Origin: Ramlibacter sp.
GTDB lineage: Bacteria > Pseudomonadota > Gammaproteobacteria > Burkholderiales > Burkholderiaceae_C
DNA: 64,000 nt
Direction of reading: 5' to 3'
Assembly: GCA_016713005.1 (NCBI GenBank)
Contig: JADJPY010000005.1
Location: 62,001-126,000, forward strand
Shown: in pieces, positions 35,687 to 44,201 of the stretch
Numbering within the stretch: position 1 is the stretch's first letter
Layout: each line of letters starts with the position of its first letter
Program-made: the position numbers and the translations under genes
Notes under the pieces: model-generated
Told to the model about the DNA's origin: nothing
What the model saw: only the letters and a program-made list of their open reading frames with translations
The model's database searches: none

Positions 35687-36979
35687 TCAGGGCGCGCAGG
35701 AGCGAAACCCGGTGAACCCGCTGTCGTCGTCTGGCAAGGCAAAACCCCGTGCACGCGGTTGGCGCAGCCGCCCGTGCGTGGCAAATGACGCGCCGCGCAG
35801 CGCCCAGGCGCGCTCGAACCACGGCAGGCTGTAGCTGGCCCACGGCCCGGCCCGAAAGCCCGGGTAGGGCCGGAAGGTGCTGGCCGTCCACTCGTGCACG
35901 TCGCCCCACTGGAAACCCCTGGCCCGCATGGAGCAGGCCGCGACCTCCCATTCGGCCTCGGTGGGCAGGCGGCGACCGGCCCAGTTGCACCAGGCCTGCG
36001 CCTCCCACCCGCTGGCGTGGACCACGCTTTGCGTGCCGCGCAGGCGCCGCGCCTGGCCAAACCGGGTCTGGATCACCGCGCCGCTGGCCGAGCCGATCTG
36101 CTCCACCTGGCGCGGCGCCCGCCGCCCGCCCTGCGCGGCCTGGGCCTGCAACCACGCCCAGCCCGCCGTGCCCCACCAACCGGGGTTGTCGTAGCCGCCG
36201 TCGTCCACGAACTCGGCAAACTGAGACCAGCTCACCGGCTGCGCATCGATCTCAAAGCCCGGCAAGGCCACCTCATGGGCCGGGCCTTCGTTGTCCCAGG
36301 CGAAGCCGCAGCCCGGCCCCCGCCGGGTGCCCAGGGTCCAGCGGGTGGCGGGCACGCCCACCGTGCGCACCGACCCCAGGGCGCCGGGCGGTGCGTCCAC
36401 ATCCATGGCCACACCGCAGGCATCGGCGATGCGCGCCAGCCGCTCGCCACATTGGTCCTCATGGAACAGCGCCAGCCGGTAGAAGTACAGCGCATCGTCG
36501 TCTTCGGCGCTCTTGTCCAGCAGCTCCAGCGTCGACTCCAGGGTGTCAAGCAGCCAGGCGCGCACTTCGGCCGGAGTGGGAAGTTCCGCGTCGCCTACCG
36601 TATCCGCCGCCGCCAGTTCCGGGTTCCACAAGGCATCGGCCCGCGGATCCACCGAGGCCAGCCGCAGGCCGTCCGCCGGGGCCTGCTCGCCGCGCGCGCG
36701 TTGCGGGTTGCGCCCGATCCACCACTCCTGGAACCATCCCAGGTGGCCTGCCAGCCACAGCGGCGCGTCGGGGCCACGGCCCCTCCGCACGTCCACGCCG
36801 GCCGCGTCCAGGCCTTCCTCAAGTTGCCTGAGGCGGTGCAGTGTGGTGTTGCGCGCATCCACCAGCGCCAGCGACAGCCATTCACGGCCCGCCACACGCA
36901 GGTCCAGACCGGCGCCAGACAGTCCGCTGGAGAGGGAAGAAGAAGGTTCGGCCATGGGTGCGCGGGGTTCTGCGGTCAT
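35687..36979 (-). CDS. EgtB/SenA-like DinB-FGE enzyme with altered iron site
   Basis: The protein has 430 residues. The N-terminal DinB-type domain carries H79 (HLGWFQEWW) and a HExxH-like site, LFHEDQC, at 171-177. A C-terminal sulfatase-modifying-factor domain runs from about 215 (SWSQFAEFVDDGGYDN, RLPTEAEWEVAA, and ending GFTGFRSCA). This is the architecture of ergothioneine synthase EgtB and selenoneine synthase SenA, which join a S or Se donor to hercynine at a three-His iron. Here the third ligand position is Cys (C177, codon TGT) rather than His. No senB, senC or egtD is nearby. Substrate is unknown. Confidence 0.8.
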   Translation of the reverse strand: MTAEPRAPMAEPSSSLSSGLSGAGLDLRVAGREWLSLALVDARNTTLHRLRQLEEGLDAAGVDVRRGRGPDAPLWLAGHLGWFQEWWIGRNPQRARGEQAPADGLRLASVDPRADALWNPELAAADTVGDAELPTPAEVRAWLLDTLESTLELLDKSAEDDDALYFYRLALFHEDQCGERLARIADACGVAMDVDAPPGALGSVRTVGVPATRWTLGTRRGPGCGFAWDNEGPAHEVALPGFEIDAQPVSWSQFAEFVDDGGYDNPGWWGTAGWAWLQAQAAQGGRRAPRQVEQIGSASGAVIQTRFGQARRLRGTQSVVHASGWEAQAWCNWAGRRLPTEAEWEVAACSMRARGFQWGDVHEWTASTFRPYPGFRAGPWASYSLPWFERAWALRGASFATHGRLRQPRARGFALPDDDSGFTGFRSCAP

Positions 36980-37135
36980 TGTGTCACCGGGTCGCAGGCC
37001 CGTGTTTTCCCTAGGTGACCCTGTCCGTCCGTCAGGCTTTTCTCAGGCACTTGCGGTTACGCTTCCCGCTGACCCCAGCCGGGGTGCGCCCCGGCCTGCC
37101 CGGCGGGAAGCCTTTCTTGCCTTTGCGGAGACTGC

Positions 37136-37738
37136 ATGACTTTTCTACTCAACTTTTCACACCTCGTGGACCGGTGCAACGACATGATCGGCAAGCTGGT
37201 GCGCTGGCTGGTGCTGGCCGCCGTGCTGATCAGCGCGGGCAATGCCATCGTGCGCAAGATCTTCAATACCAGCTCCAACGGGCTGCTGGAGATCCAGTGG
37301 TACCTGTTCGCCGGCGTGTTCATGCTGGGGGCGGGCTACGCCTTCCTGCGCAACGTGCACGTGCGCATCGACTTCGTGTCCAGCAAGCTGTCCAAACGGA
37401 CCAACGCCATCATTGATGCAGCCGGGATCGTCGTCTTCCTGATCCCGCTGTGCCTGATCCTGATCCGCCTGAGCTGGCCGTTCTTCTACAACGCCTGGGT
37501 CACCGGCGAGATGTCCTCCAACGCGGGCGGCCTGATCCGCTGGCCGGTGCTGATGCTGATCCCGCTGGGCTTCGCCATCCTGCTGCTGCAGGCCCTGTCC
37601 GAGCTGATCAAGCGCATCGCCTTCCTGCGCGGCGTGATCACCGAACCCATCAGCGTCGAAGCCGGCAAGTCCGACGAAGAGCTGCTGGCCGAAGAACTGG
37701 CCCTCGAAGCCGAGAAGAAGATGGCGGGAGCCAAGTAA
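37136..37738 (+). CDS. TRAP transporter small permease, FcbT2/TakQ type
   Basis: The 200-residue protein has four membrane helices, with FRNVHVRIDFVSSKLSKRTN-type loop (FLRNVHVRIDFVSSKLS) in place of the KHGDH loop of the other DctQ proteins. The cytoplasmic C-terminus is acidic and extended. It belongs to the mannitol/chloroaromatic (FcbT) TRAP subfamily. GCGGAG precedes the ATG. Its stop is immediately followed by the large permease start. Confidence 0.88.
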   Translation: MTFLLNFSHLVDRCNDMIGKLVRWLVLAAVLISAGNAIVRKIFNTSSNGLLEIQWYLFAGVFMLGAGYAFLRNVHVRIDFVSSKLSKRTNAIIDAAGIVVFLIPLCLILIRLSWPFFYNAWVTGEMSSNAGGLIRWPVLMLIPLGFAILLLQALSELIKRIAFLRGVITEPISVEAGKSDEELLAEELALEAEKKMAGAK

Positions 37739-39583
37739 ATGGAAACCTCATTCATTGCCCAGCAATTTGTCCCGCTGATGTTCGCGGGGCTGTTCCTGTT
37801 CCTGCTGTCTGGCATCCCCGTCGCGTTCGGGCTGGCGGCCACCGGGCTGCTGTTCGGCTTTATCGGCATGGAAGCCGGCCTGTTCAACAGCAACCTGTTC
37901 CAGGCGCTGCCGCAGCGGGTGTTCGGCATCATGCAGAACGACACGCTGCTGGCCATCCCGTTCTTTACCTTCATGGGCATCATCCTGGAACGATCCGGCA
38001 TGGCCGAGGATCTGCTGGAGACCGTGGGCCAGGTGTTCGGGCCGCTGCGCGGCGGCCTGGCCATCGCGGTGATCCTGGTGGGCGCCCTGCTGGCCGCCAC
38101 CACCGGCGTGGTCGCGGCGGCGGTGATCTCCATGGGCCTGATCTCGCTGCCCATCATGCTGCGCTACGGCTACAACCGCACCATCGCCACGGGCACCATC
38201 ACCGCCTCCGGCACCCTGGCCCAGGCGATCCCGCCGTCCCTGGTGCTGATCGTGCTGGCCGACCAGCTCGGCCGCTCGGTGGGCGACATGTATTCGGGCG
38301 CCCTGATTCCCGGCCTGATCCTGGTGGGCATTTACCTGGGCTTTGTCGTGCTGGTGGCCATCATCAAGCCCGACTGGGTGCCCGCGCTGCCGGCCGAGGC
38401 CCGCATTTACCGCGAAGACAACGGTGCCAGCGGCCACAAGTCCCTGCTGGCGCTGATGCTGATCTGCGGCGCGGCCGGCTTTGCCTGGTCGCGCGTGCAC
38501 CAGATCATCATCAACCCGCTGGTGGAGCGCACGCTGCCCGCGCCGGGCGACGAGATCGTCATCATGTCCATGACGGTTGCCTCGCTGCTGGCCCTGGCAC
38601 TGGCGCTGCTCAACAAGGGCCTGAAGGTCGGGCTGCTGTCGCGCCTGACGGAGCAGGTCACTTTCGTGCTGATCCCCCCGCTGGTGCTGATCTTCCTGGT
38701 GCTGGGCACCATCTTCCTGGGCATCGCCACCCCGACCGAAGGCGGCGCGATGGGCGCCCTGGGCGCGCTGATCATGGCCACCAGCCGTCGCAAGCTCAGC
38801 ATGAAGCTCATGATCCAGGCGCTGGACAACACCTCGCGCCTGTCCATCTTCGTGCTGTTCATCCTGATCGGCTCCACCGTGTTCAGCTTCACCTTCAATG
38901 CGGCCGACGGCCACATCTGGGTGGAGCACCTGTTCAAGGACATGCCCGGCGGCGCGCTGGGCTTCCTGATCGTGGTGAACATCCTGATCTTCATCCTGGG
39001 CTGCTTCATCGACTTCTTCGAGATCGCGTTCATCGTGATCCCGATCCTGGCGCCGGTGGCCGACAAGATCCTGGCGGGCTTCCTGCCGGCGGGCACGCCG
39101 CCCGAGATGACGCTGATCTGGTTCGGGGTGGTGATCGCCATGAACCTGCAGACCTCGTTCCTCACGCCGCCCTTTGGCTTTGCGCTGTTCTACCTGCGCA
39201 GCGTGGCCGCCAAGAAGGACTACAAGGACCGGGTGACGGGCGAGACCATTCCCGCGGTGCAGACGACGCAGATCTACAAGGGCTCGATCGCCTTCATCAT
39301 CCTTCAGGTCATCATGGTGGCCGCCGTGATCGCCTTCCCCACCCTGGTCACCGGCGGTATTGAGAAGGCCGTGCAGATCGACGCCGACAAGGCCCTGCAG
39401 CAAATGCAGATGGAGTCCGCGCGCGACGCGGCTCCGCCGGCCAATGAGGCCACCCCGGGTGCTTCGGCCCCTGGCGCGGCACCCGGTGCACCGGCTGGTG
39501 GCGACACCGGCAAGGAAGCCAAGGAAGACCCGATGAAGGCGCTGCTGGAATCCATGAAGCAGGACCAGGGCAAGAAGCCCTGA
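37739..39583 (+). CDS. TRAP transporter large permease, FcbT3 type, with Ala/Pro tail
   Basis: This is a 614-residue DctM-superfamily protein, longer than the 430-residue type because of an insertion in the middle (about 210-300) with extra hydrophobic helices. Motifs include TTGVVAAAVISMGLISLP, PTEGGAMGALGA, GCFIDFFEIAFIVIPIL and NLQTSFLTPPFGFALFYL. Residues ~555-600 are a low-complexity Ala/Pro/Gly tail. It works with the preceding small permease. The binding protein is encoded convergently across a shared terminator. Confidence 0.9.
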   Translation: METSFIAQQFVPLMFAGLFLFLLSGIPVAFGLAATGLLFGFIGMEAGLFNSNLFQALPQRVFGIMQNDTLLAIPFFTFMGIILERSGMAEDLLETVGQVFGPLRGGLAIAVILVGALLAATTGVVAAAVISMGLISLPIMLRYGYNRTIATGTITASGTLAQAIPPSLVLIVLADQLGRSVGDMYSGALIPGLILVGIYLGFVVLVAIIKPDWVPALPAEARIYREDNGASGHKSLLALMLICGAAGFAWSRVHQIIINPLVERTLPAPGDEIVIMSMTVASLLALALALLNKGLKVGLLSRLTEQVTFVLIPPLVLIFLVLGTIFLGIATPTEGGAMGALGALIMATSRRKLSMKLMIQALDNTSRLSIFVLFILIGSTVFSFTFNAADGHIWVEHLFKDMPGGALGFLIVVNILIFILGCFIDFFEIAFIVIPILAPVADKILAGFLPAGTPPEMTLIWFGVVIAMNLQTSFLTPPFGFALFYLRSVAAKKDYKDRVTGETIPAVQTTQIYKGSIAFIILQVIMVAAVIAFPTLVTGGIEKAVQIDADKALQQMQMESARDAAPPANEATPGASAPGAAPGAPAGGDTGKEAKEDPMKALLESMKQDQGKKP

Positions 39584-39617
39584 CCTGGGGGGATATCCCC
39601 CCGGCCGCGTTCCGCGC

Positions 39618-39661
39618 GGCCCCAATAAAAAGCCCCGCATGCGGGGCTTTTTATTGGGGCC
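39618..39661. terminator. Bidirectional terminator, 44-bp perfect palindrome
   Basis: Each half reads GGCCCCAATAAAAA then GCCCCGCA and its complement. The A5/T5 tracts flank the GC core on both sides, so it serves transcripts from both converging TRAP genes. Confidence 0.9.
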
Positions 39662-39699
39662 TTCACTGCGCTGGCAGTGAAGGCCTTGCTGGGAGCACC

Positions 39700-40779
39700 T
39701 TACAGGCGCTGGGCTTGCATGAAGTCGTCGAACGCGGCTTCGGAGAAGCGGAACCAGGTGTTGGCATCCTTGCGGAACGCAGAGTAGTCGTCGTAAATCT
39801 TCTTCCAGTTGGCGTTGCTGGCGCTCAGCTCGGCATACACCTCCATGGCGGACTTGAATGCGGCGTCCATCACGTCCTTGGGGAAGCGGTGCAGCTTGGT
39901 GCCCGAAGCCACCAGTTGCTTGAGCGACGCGGCATTGCGGCCGTCGTACTTGGCTTGCATGTCGGTGTGCGCATAGGCAGCAGCGCTCTCGACAATGGCC
40001 TTGTACTCGGAAGACAGGCCGTCATAGGCCTTCTGGTTGACGTACAGCGACAGCTGCGGGCCGCCTTCCCACCAGCCGGGGTAGTAGTAGTGCGGCGCAA
40101 CCTTGTTGAAGCCCAGCTTCAGGTCGTCGTACGGGCCCACCCACTCGGCGGCGTCGATCGTGCCCTTTTCGAGGGCCTGGTAGATTTCGCCACCGGGGAT
40201 GTTCTGGGGCACCACGCCGATGCGCTCGGCCACCTTGCCGCCGAAGCCGCCCACGCGGAACTTCAGGCCCTTGAGGTCGGCCACCGACTTGATTTCCTTG
40301 CGGTACCAGCCGCCCATCTGCGCGCCGGTGTTGCCCATGGGGAAGTTGACGATGCCCACCTTGGCGTAGAACTCGCGCGTGAGCTTCAGGCCGTTGCCTT
40401 CATACATCCAGGCGGTCATCTGGCGGCTGTTCAGGCCGAAGGGAATGGCGCAGTCCAGCGCGTAGGTCGGGTCCTTGCCGAAGAAGTAGTACGGAGCCGT
40501 GTTGGCCATTTCAACCGTACCGTTGGACACGCCGTCCAGCACGCCAAAAGCGGGCATCAGTTCGCCAGCGGCGTGCGTGGTGATCTGGAACTTGCCGCCA
40601 GACATGTCGCTGACCTTCTTGGCGAACACATCGCAAACGCCGAAGAGGGTGTCCAGTGATTTCGGGAAGCTGGAGGCAATGCGCCAGCGGATGGCGGCCT
40701 GGGCATGCACGGCGGGTGCCACGCCTGCGGCCAGGACGCCAGCAATGCCAGCGTGCGTGATAAGGGAACGACGATCCAT
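39700..40779 (-). CDS. TRAP transporter binding protein, TakP/FcbT1 type
   Basis: The 359-residue protein has a Tat-like signal peptide (MDRRSLITHAGIAGVLAAGVAPAVHA). Typical subfamily motifs are IASSFPKSLDTLFG, AAGELMPAFGVLDGVSNGTVEM, FRVGGFGGKVAERIGVVPQNIPGGEIYQAL and AAEWVGPYDD. The TakP group binds 2-oxo acids and related carboxylates. GGAGAG precedes the ATG. It converges with its probable permeases. The 169 nt upstream contain a CGGTT-N6-AACCG inverted repeat. Confidence 0.92.
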   Translation of the reverse strand: MDRRSLITHAGIAGVLAAGVAPAVHAQAAIRWRIASSFPKSLDTLFGVCDVFAKKVSDMSGGKFQITTHAAGELMPAFGVLDGVSNGTVEMANTAPYYFFGKDPTYALDCAIPFGLNSRQMTAWMYEGNGLKLTREFYAKVGIVNFPMGNTGAQMGGWYRKEIKSVADLKGLKFRVGGFGGKVAERIGVVPQNIPGGEIYQALEKGTIDAAEWVGPYDDLKLGFNKVAPHYYYPGWWEGGPQLSLYVNQKAYDGLSSEYKAIVESAAAYAHTDMQAKYDGRNAASLKQLVASGTKLHRFPKDVMDAAFKSAMEVYAELSASNANWKKIYDDYSAFRKDANTWFRFSEAAFDDFMQAQRL

Positions 40780-40948
40780 GGTTTTCTCTCCGGGTAAGGA
40801 ATTGAACAACCCGCCCCTGACGGAACGAGGACTGTTTAAGAGTCCGGATGATTTTATGAACCGGTTCGACCTAACCGTTGGGGGTTTTCCCTTGCGGTCC
40901 TGACGGAAGGCTGTCATTCGCTGACAGCGTTATGTCAGGCTTTGCCGG

Positions 40949-42835
40949 TCACACGACCTTGAGTGCGGGCCGCGCGGCGCCGGTCAATTCGGCAAAGCGC
41001 GCGCGGACCGAAGCCTCGATGCCCGCCGCGTCCAGCCCCTGCAGTGACAGCAGCCGCGCCGGGTCACCGTGCTCGATGAACTCGTCGCGCAAGCCCAGTT
41101 GCAGCACCGGCCGGTTGATGCCCGCCGCCTGCAGGGACTCCAGCACCGCACTGCCCGCGCCACCCATGATCGCGCCTTCTTCCAGCGTCACCAGCGCCTC
41201 ATGCTGGTGCGCCACCTCGTGCAGCAGGGCCTCGTCCAGCGGTTTGGCCCAACGCATGTTGACCACGGTGGCGCCCAGCTTCTCTGCGGCCTGCAGCGCC
41301 GGGTGCAGCAAGGTGCCAAACGCCAGGATTGCCACGCCCCGGCCTTTGCGGCGGATCTCGCCACGGCCATAGGGCAAGGCGTCCAGCCCGGGCTGCACCG
41401 GCGCGCCCACACCGGCGCCGCGCGGGTAGCGCACGGCCACCGGATGGTCCCGCCCGAAGGCGGTGGACAGCAGCTGGCGGCATTCGGGCTCGTCGGCGGG
41501 GCACGCAATGCCCATGTTGGGGATGCAGCGCAGGTAGGCGATGTCGTACGCACCGGCGTGCGTGGCGCCGTCGGCGCCGACGAGGCCGGCGCGGTCGAGC
41601 GCAAACACCACCGGCAGGTTCTGCAGCGCCACGTCGTGGATCAGCTGGTCGTAGCCGCGCTGCAGGAAGGTGGAGTAGATCGCCACCACCGGCTTCAGGC
41701 CTTCGCAGGCCAGCCCGGCGGCGAATGTGACGGCATGCTGCTCGGCGATGCCCACGTCAAAGTAACGCCCGGGAAAGCGCCGCTCGAACTCGACCATGCC
41801 CGAGCCCTCGCGCATGGCCGGCGTGATGCCCACCAGCCGCTCGTCCTTCGCGGCCATGTCGCACAGCCAGTCGCCAAACACCTGGGTGAAGGTGGGGCGT
41901 GGCGGCGCGGCCGGCGGCCGCAGGCCCACGGCGGGGTCGAACTTGCCCGGGCCGTGGTAGGCCACAGGGTCGGCTTCGGCCAGCTTGTAGCCCTGCCCTT
42001 TTTTGGTGACCACATGCAGGAACTGCGGCCCCTTGAGGTGCTTGAGGTTCTCCAGCGTGGGGATCAGCGAATCCAGGTCGTGCCCGTCGATGGGGCCGAT
42101 GTAGTTGAAGCCGAACTTCTCGAACAGCGTGGCCGGCACCACCATGCCCTTGGCCTGCTGTTCGATGCGCTTGGCCAGCTCGAAAAGCGGCGGCACCGGC
42201 TTGAGCACCTGCTTGCCCACGTTCTTGGCGGCGGCGTAGAACTGCCCGCTCATCAGCTGGGCCAGGTAGCGGTTGAGCGCGCCCACCGGCGGGCTGATGG
42301 ACATGTCGTTGTCGTTGAGGACCACCAGCAGGTTGCAGTCGGCCACGCCGGCGTTGTTCAGCGCCTCAAAGGCCATGCCCGCGGTCATCGCCCCGTCACC
42401 GATCACGGCCACCGCGTGGCGCTGCTCGCCCTTGTGCTTTGCCGCCAGCGCCATGCCCAGCGCCGCCGAAATGCTGGTGGACGAGTGCGCCGTGCCGAAG
42501 GTGTCGTATTCGCTCTCGGCGCGCTGCGGGAAGCCCGAAAGGCCCCCGAGCTGGCGCAACGTGTGCATGCGCTCGCGCCGCCCGGTCAGGATCTTGTGCG
42601 GATAGGTCTGGTGGCCCACGTCCCACACGAGCCGGTCGTACGGGGTGTTGAAAACATAGTGCAGCGCCACCGTGAGCTCCACGGTGCCCAGGTTGGAACT
42701 GAGGTGCCCGCCGGTGCGCGAGACGCTGTCCAGCACGTAGGCGCGCAGCTCGTCGGCCAGCGGCCGCAACTCGGCGCGCGACAGCCGCCGCAGCGCGTGA
42801 GGGTCGTCAATGGTTTGCAACAGGGGATAGGACAT
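40949..42835 (-). CDS. dxs: 1-deoxy-D-xylulose-5-phosphate synthase
   Basis: This 628-residue thiamine-diphosphate enzyme condenses pyruvate and glyceraldehyde 3-phosphate, the first step of the MEP isoprenoid pathway. It shows YVFNTPYDRLVWDVGHQTYPHKILTGR, the ThDP motif GDGAMTAGMAFEALNNAG...NDNDMSIS, and the transketolase pyrimidine domain with FDVGIAEQHAVTFAAGLA. It lies 5 nt behind ispA in the conserved xseB-ispA-dxs operon. Confidence 0.97.
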   Translation of the reverse strand: MSYPLLQTIDDPHALRRLSRAELRPLADELRAYVLDSVSRTGGHLSSNLGTVELTVALHYVFNTPYDRLVWDVGHQTYPHKILTGRRERMHTLRQLGGLSGFPQRAESEYDTFGTAHSSTSISAALGMALAAKHKGEQRHAVAVIGDGAMTAGMAFEALNNAGVADCNLLVVLNDNDMSISPPVGALNRYLAQLMSGQFYAAAKNVGKQVLKPVPPLFELAKRIEQQAKGMVVPATLFEKFGFNYIGPIDGHDLDSLIPTLENLKHLKGPQFLHVVTKKGQGYKLAEADPVAYHGPGKFDPAVGLRPPAAPPRPTFTQVFGDWLCDMAAKDERLVGITPAMREGSGMVEFERRFPGRYFDVGIAEQHAVTFAAGLACEGLKPVVAIYSTFLQRGYDQLIHDVALQNLPVVFALDRAGLVGADGATHAGAYDIAYLRCIPNMGIACPADEPECRQLLSTAFGRDHPVAVRYPRGAGVGAPVQPGLDALPYGRGEIRRKGRGVAILAFGTLLHPALQAAEKLGATVVNMRWAKPLDEALLHEVAHQHEALVTLEEGAIMGGAGSAVLESLQAAGINRPVLQLGLRDEFIEHGDPARLLSLQGLDAAGIEASVRARFAELTGAARPALKVV

Positions 42836-42840
42836 ATCGG

Positions 42841-43740
42841 TCAGCAGCTGCGGTGGATCACGCGGTCGGCCAGGGCGTGCAGGGCGGCGGTGTCGGCCAG
42901 GCCGCTGGCGTCCAGCGCCGCGTGCGCCTGCGCCAGCAGCGCGCGCGCCTGCGCACGGGACGCTTCCAGCCCCAGCAGCGACACGTAGGTGGGTTTGTCG
43001 TGGCTGGCATCCTTGCCGGCGGTCTTGCCCAGCGTGGCGGAGTCGGCCGTCACGTCCAGGATGTCGTCCACCACCTGGAACGCCAGGCCGATCGCATCGC
43101 CGTACTGCGCGAGCGTCGCCTGTGCCTTCGCATCGGGCGCGCCACAGGCCGCGCCCATGACGACGCTGGCCTTGAGCAAGGCGCCGGTCTTGGCCAGGTG
43201 CATGGTGCGCAGTTGCGCCTCGTCCAGCGGACGGCCCACGCTGGCCAGATCAATCGCCTGGCCGCCGGCCATGCCGGCGTAACCGGCCGCCCGCGCCAGC
43301 AGCGCGCACAGGCGGGCCTGCACCGCAGGCGCGACTTCGTCGGCGTCGGGGGTGAGCAGCTCAAACGCCAGCGCCTGCAGCGCGTCGCCGGCCAGCAGGG
43401 CCTGCGCCTCGCCAAAGGCCACGTGCACCGTGGGCTTGCCCCGGCGCAGCACGTCGTTGTCCATGCAGGGCATGTCGTCGTGCACCAGCGAGTAGGCGTG
43501 GATCAGTTCGACCGCGCAGGCCGCGCGCAGGGCGGCCTGTGGCTGCCCGCCCACGGCCTTACTGGCGGCCAGCACGAGCAGGGGTCGCAGCCGCTTGCCG
43601 CCGTCCAGCACGGCGTAGCGCATCGCATTGCCCAGGCCAGCCGGCGCATCGGCCAGCACCCATTGCGACAGCGCCTGCTCGACGCGGTCGAGCTGCTGCG
43701 CCGACCAGCGCTCAAAATCCGCCCCGGCGACCGGGTTCAC
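42841..43740 (-). CDS. ispA: Farnesyl/geranyl diphosphate synthase
   Basis: This 299-residue trans-prenyltransferase has the first Asp-rich motif DDMPCMDND with the preceding SLVH and second motif DDILD (QVVDDILDVT). It elongates IPP/DMAPP to FPP. GTG 43740 overlaps the xseB stop by 4 nt, so that start is chosen over the longer open frame. It sits between xseB and dxs. Confidence 0.95.
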   Translation of the reverse strand: MNPVAGADFERWSAQQLDRVEQALSQWVLADAPAGLGNAMRYAVLDGGKRLRPLLVLAASKAVGGQPQAALRAACAVELIHAYSLVHDDMPCMDNDVLRRGKPTVHVAFGEAQALLAGDALQALAFELLTPDADEVAPAVQARLCALLARAAGYAGMAGGQAIDLASVGRPLDEAQLRTMHLAKTGALLKASVVMGAACGAPDAKAQATLAQYGDAIGLAFQVVDDILDVTADSATLGKTAGKDASHDKPTYVSLLGLEASRAQARALLAQAHAALDASGLADTAALHALADRVIHRSC

Positions 43741-43976
43741 TCTTGCGTCCACGGTTTCAGCGTGCCTTCGTCCAGGACCCGTATCTGGTTTTCCACGGCG
43801 TCCAGGCGGTCGCGGCAAAAACGCAGCAGCTCGGCACCACGCTGGTACCCCTGCAACAGCTGCTCCAGCGGCACCTGGCCGGCCTCGATGCGGCCCACGA
43901 TCTGCTCGAGCTCCTGCAGCGCGGCTTCGTAGCTGGGCGGCTCGGTCTGCGGGGTGGTGGCGGGGGCCTTGGGCAT
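43737..43976 (-). CDS. xseB: Exodeoxyribonuclease VII small subunit
   Basis: The 79-residue protein shows the family pattern SYEAALQELEQIVGRIEAGQVPLEQLLQGYQRG...CRDRLDAVENQI. It assembles with XseA (not in window) on single-stranded DNA ends. It is the first gene of the xseB-ispA-dxs unit. Confidence 0.93.
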   Translation of the reverse strand: MPKAPATTPQTEPPSYEAALQELEQIVGRIEAGQVPLEQLLQGYQRGAELLRFCRDRLDAVENQIRVLDEGTLKPWTQE

Positions 43977-44083
43977 GGTGCGCGCGGAGGGGAAACGGGC
44001 AAAACCCCGATTCTAGGCTTTGGCGCAGATCAAGGAGGCCCTTGTCCGGGGCCTGCCATCGCTACGAAACGCAGGGGCGCAGG

Positions 44084-44134
44084 TACAATCCGCTTCCCCC
44101 TCGAACGACTTGTGCGTTCGGGGGCACTTTTTTT
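44084..44134 (+). promoter_or_regulatory. Candidate promoter plus leader terminator before the Rieske gene
   Basis: TACAAT (44084-44089) resembles a -10 box. A 10-bp hairpin then follows (44098-44107 with 44115-44124, one G-U pair), and a T7 run at 44128-44134. Nothing upstream is transcribed in this direction, so an intrinsic terminator here suggests attenuation or a short RNA. The remaining 225-nt gap shows nothing else. Confidence 0.5.
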
Positions 44135-44201
44135 CGCGCCGCTCTCCGGATACGCGCTTTCCCTGCCCCTTCATAGGGGGAGTCTCTAGGTCAGGTCACC
44201 C

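Noticed and set aside
37748..39640. A 630-codon minus-strand open frame opposite the large TRAP permease
   Set aside because: Antisense shadow rich in His, Arg, Gln and Asp; no domain is recognisable.
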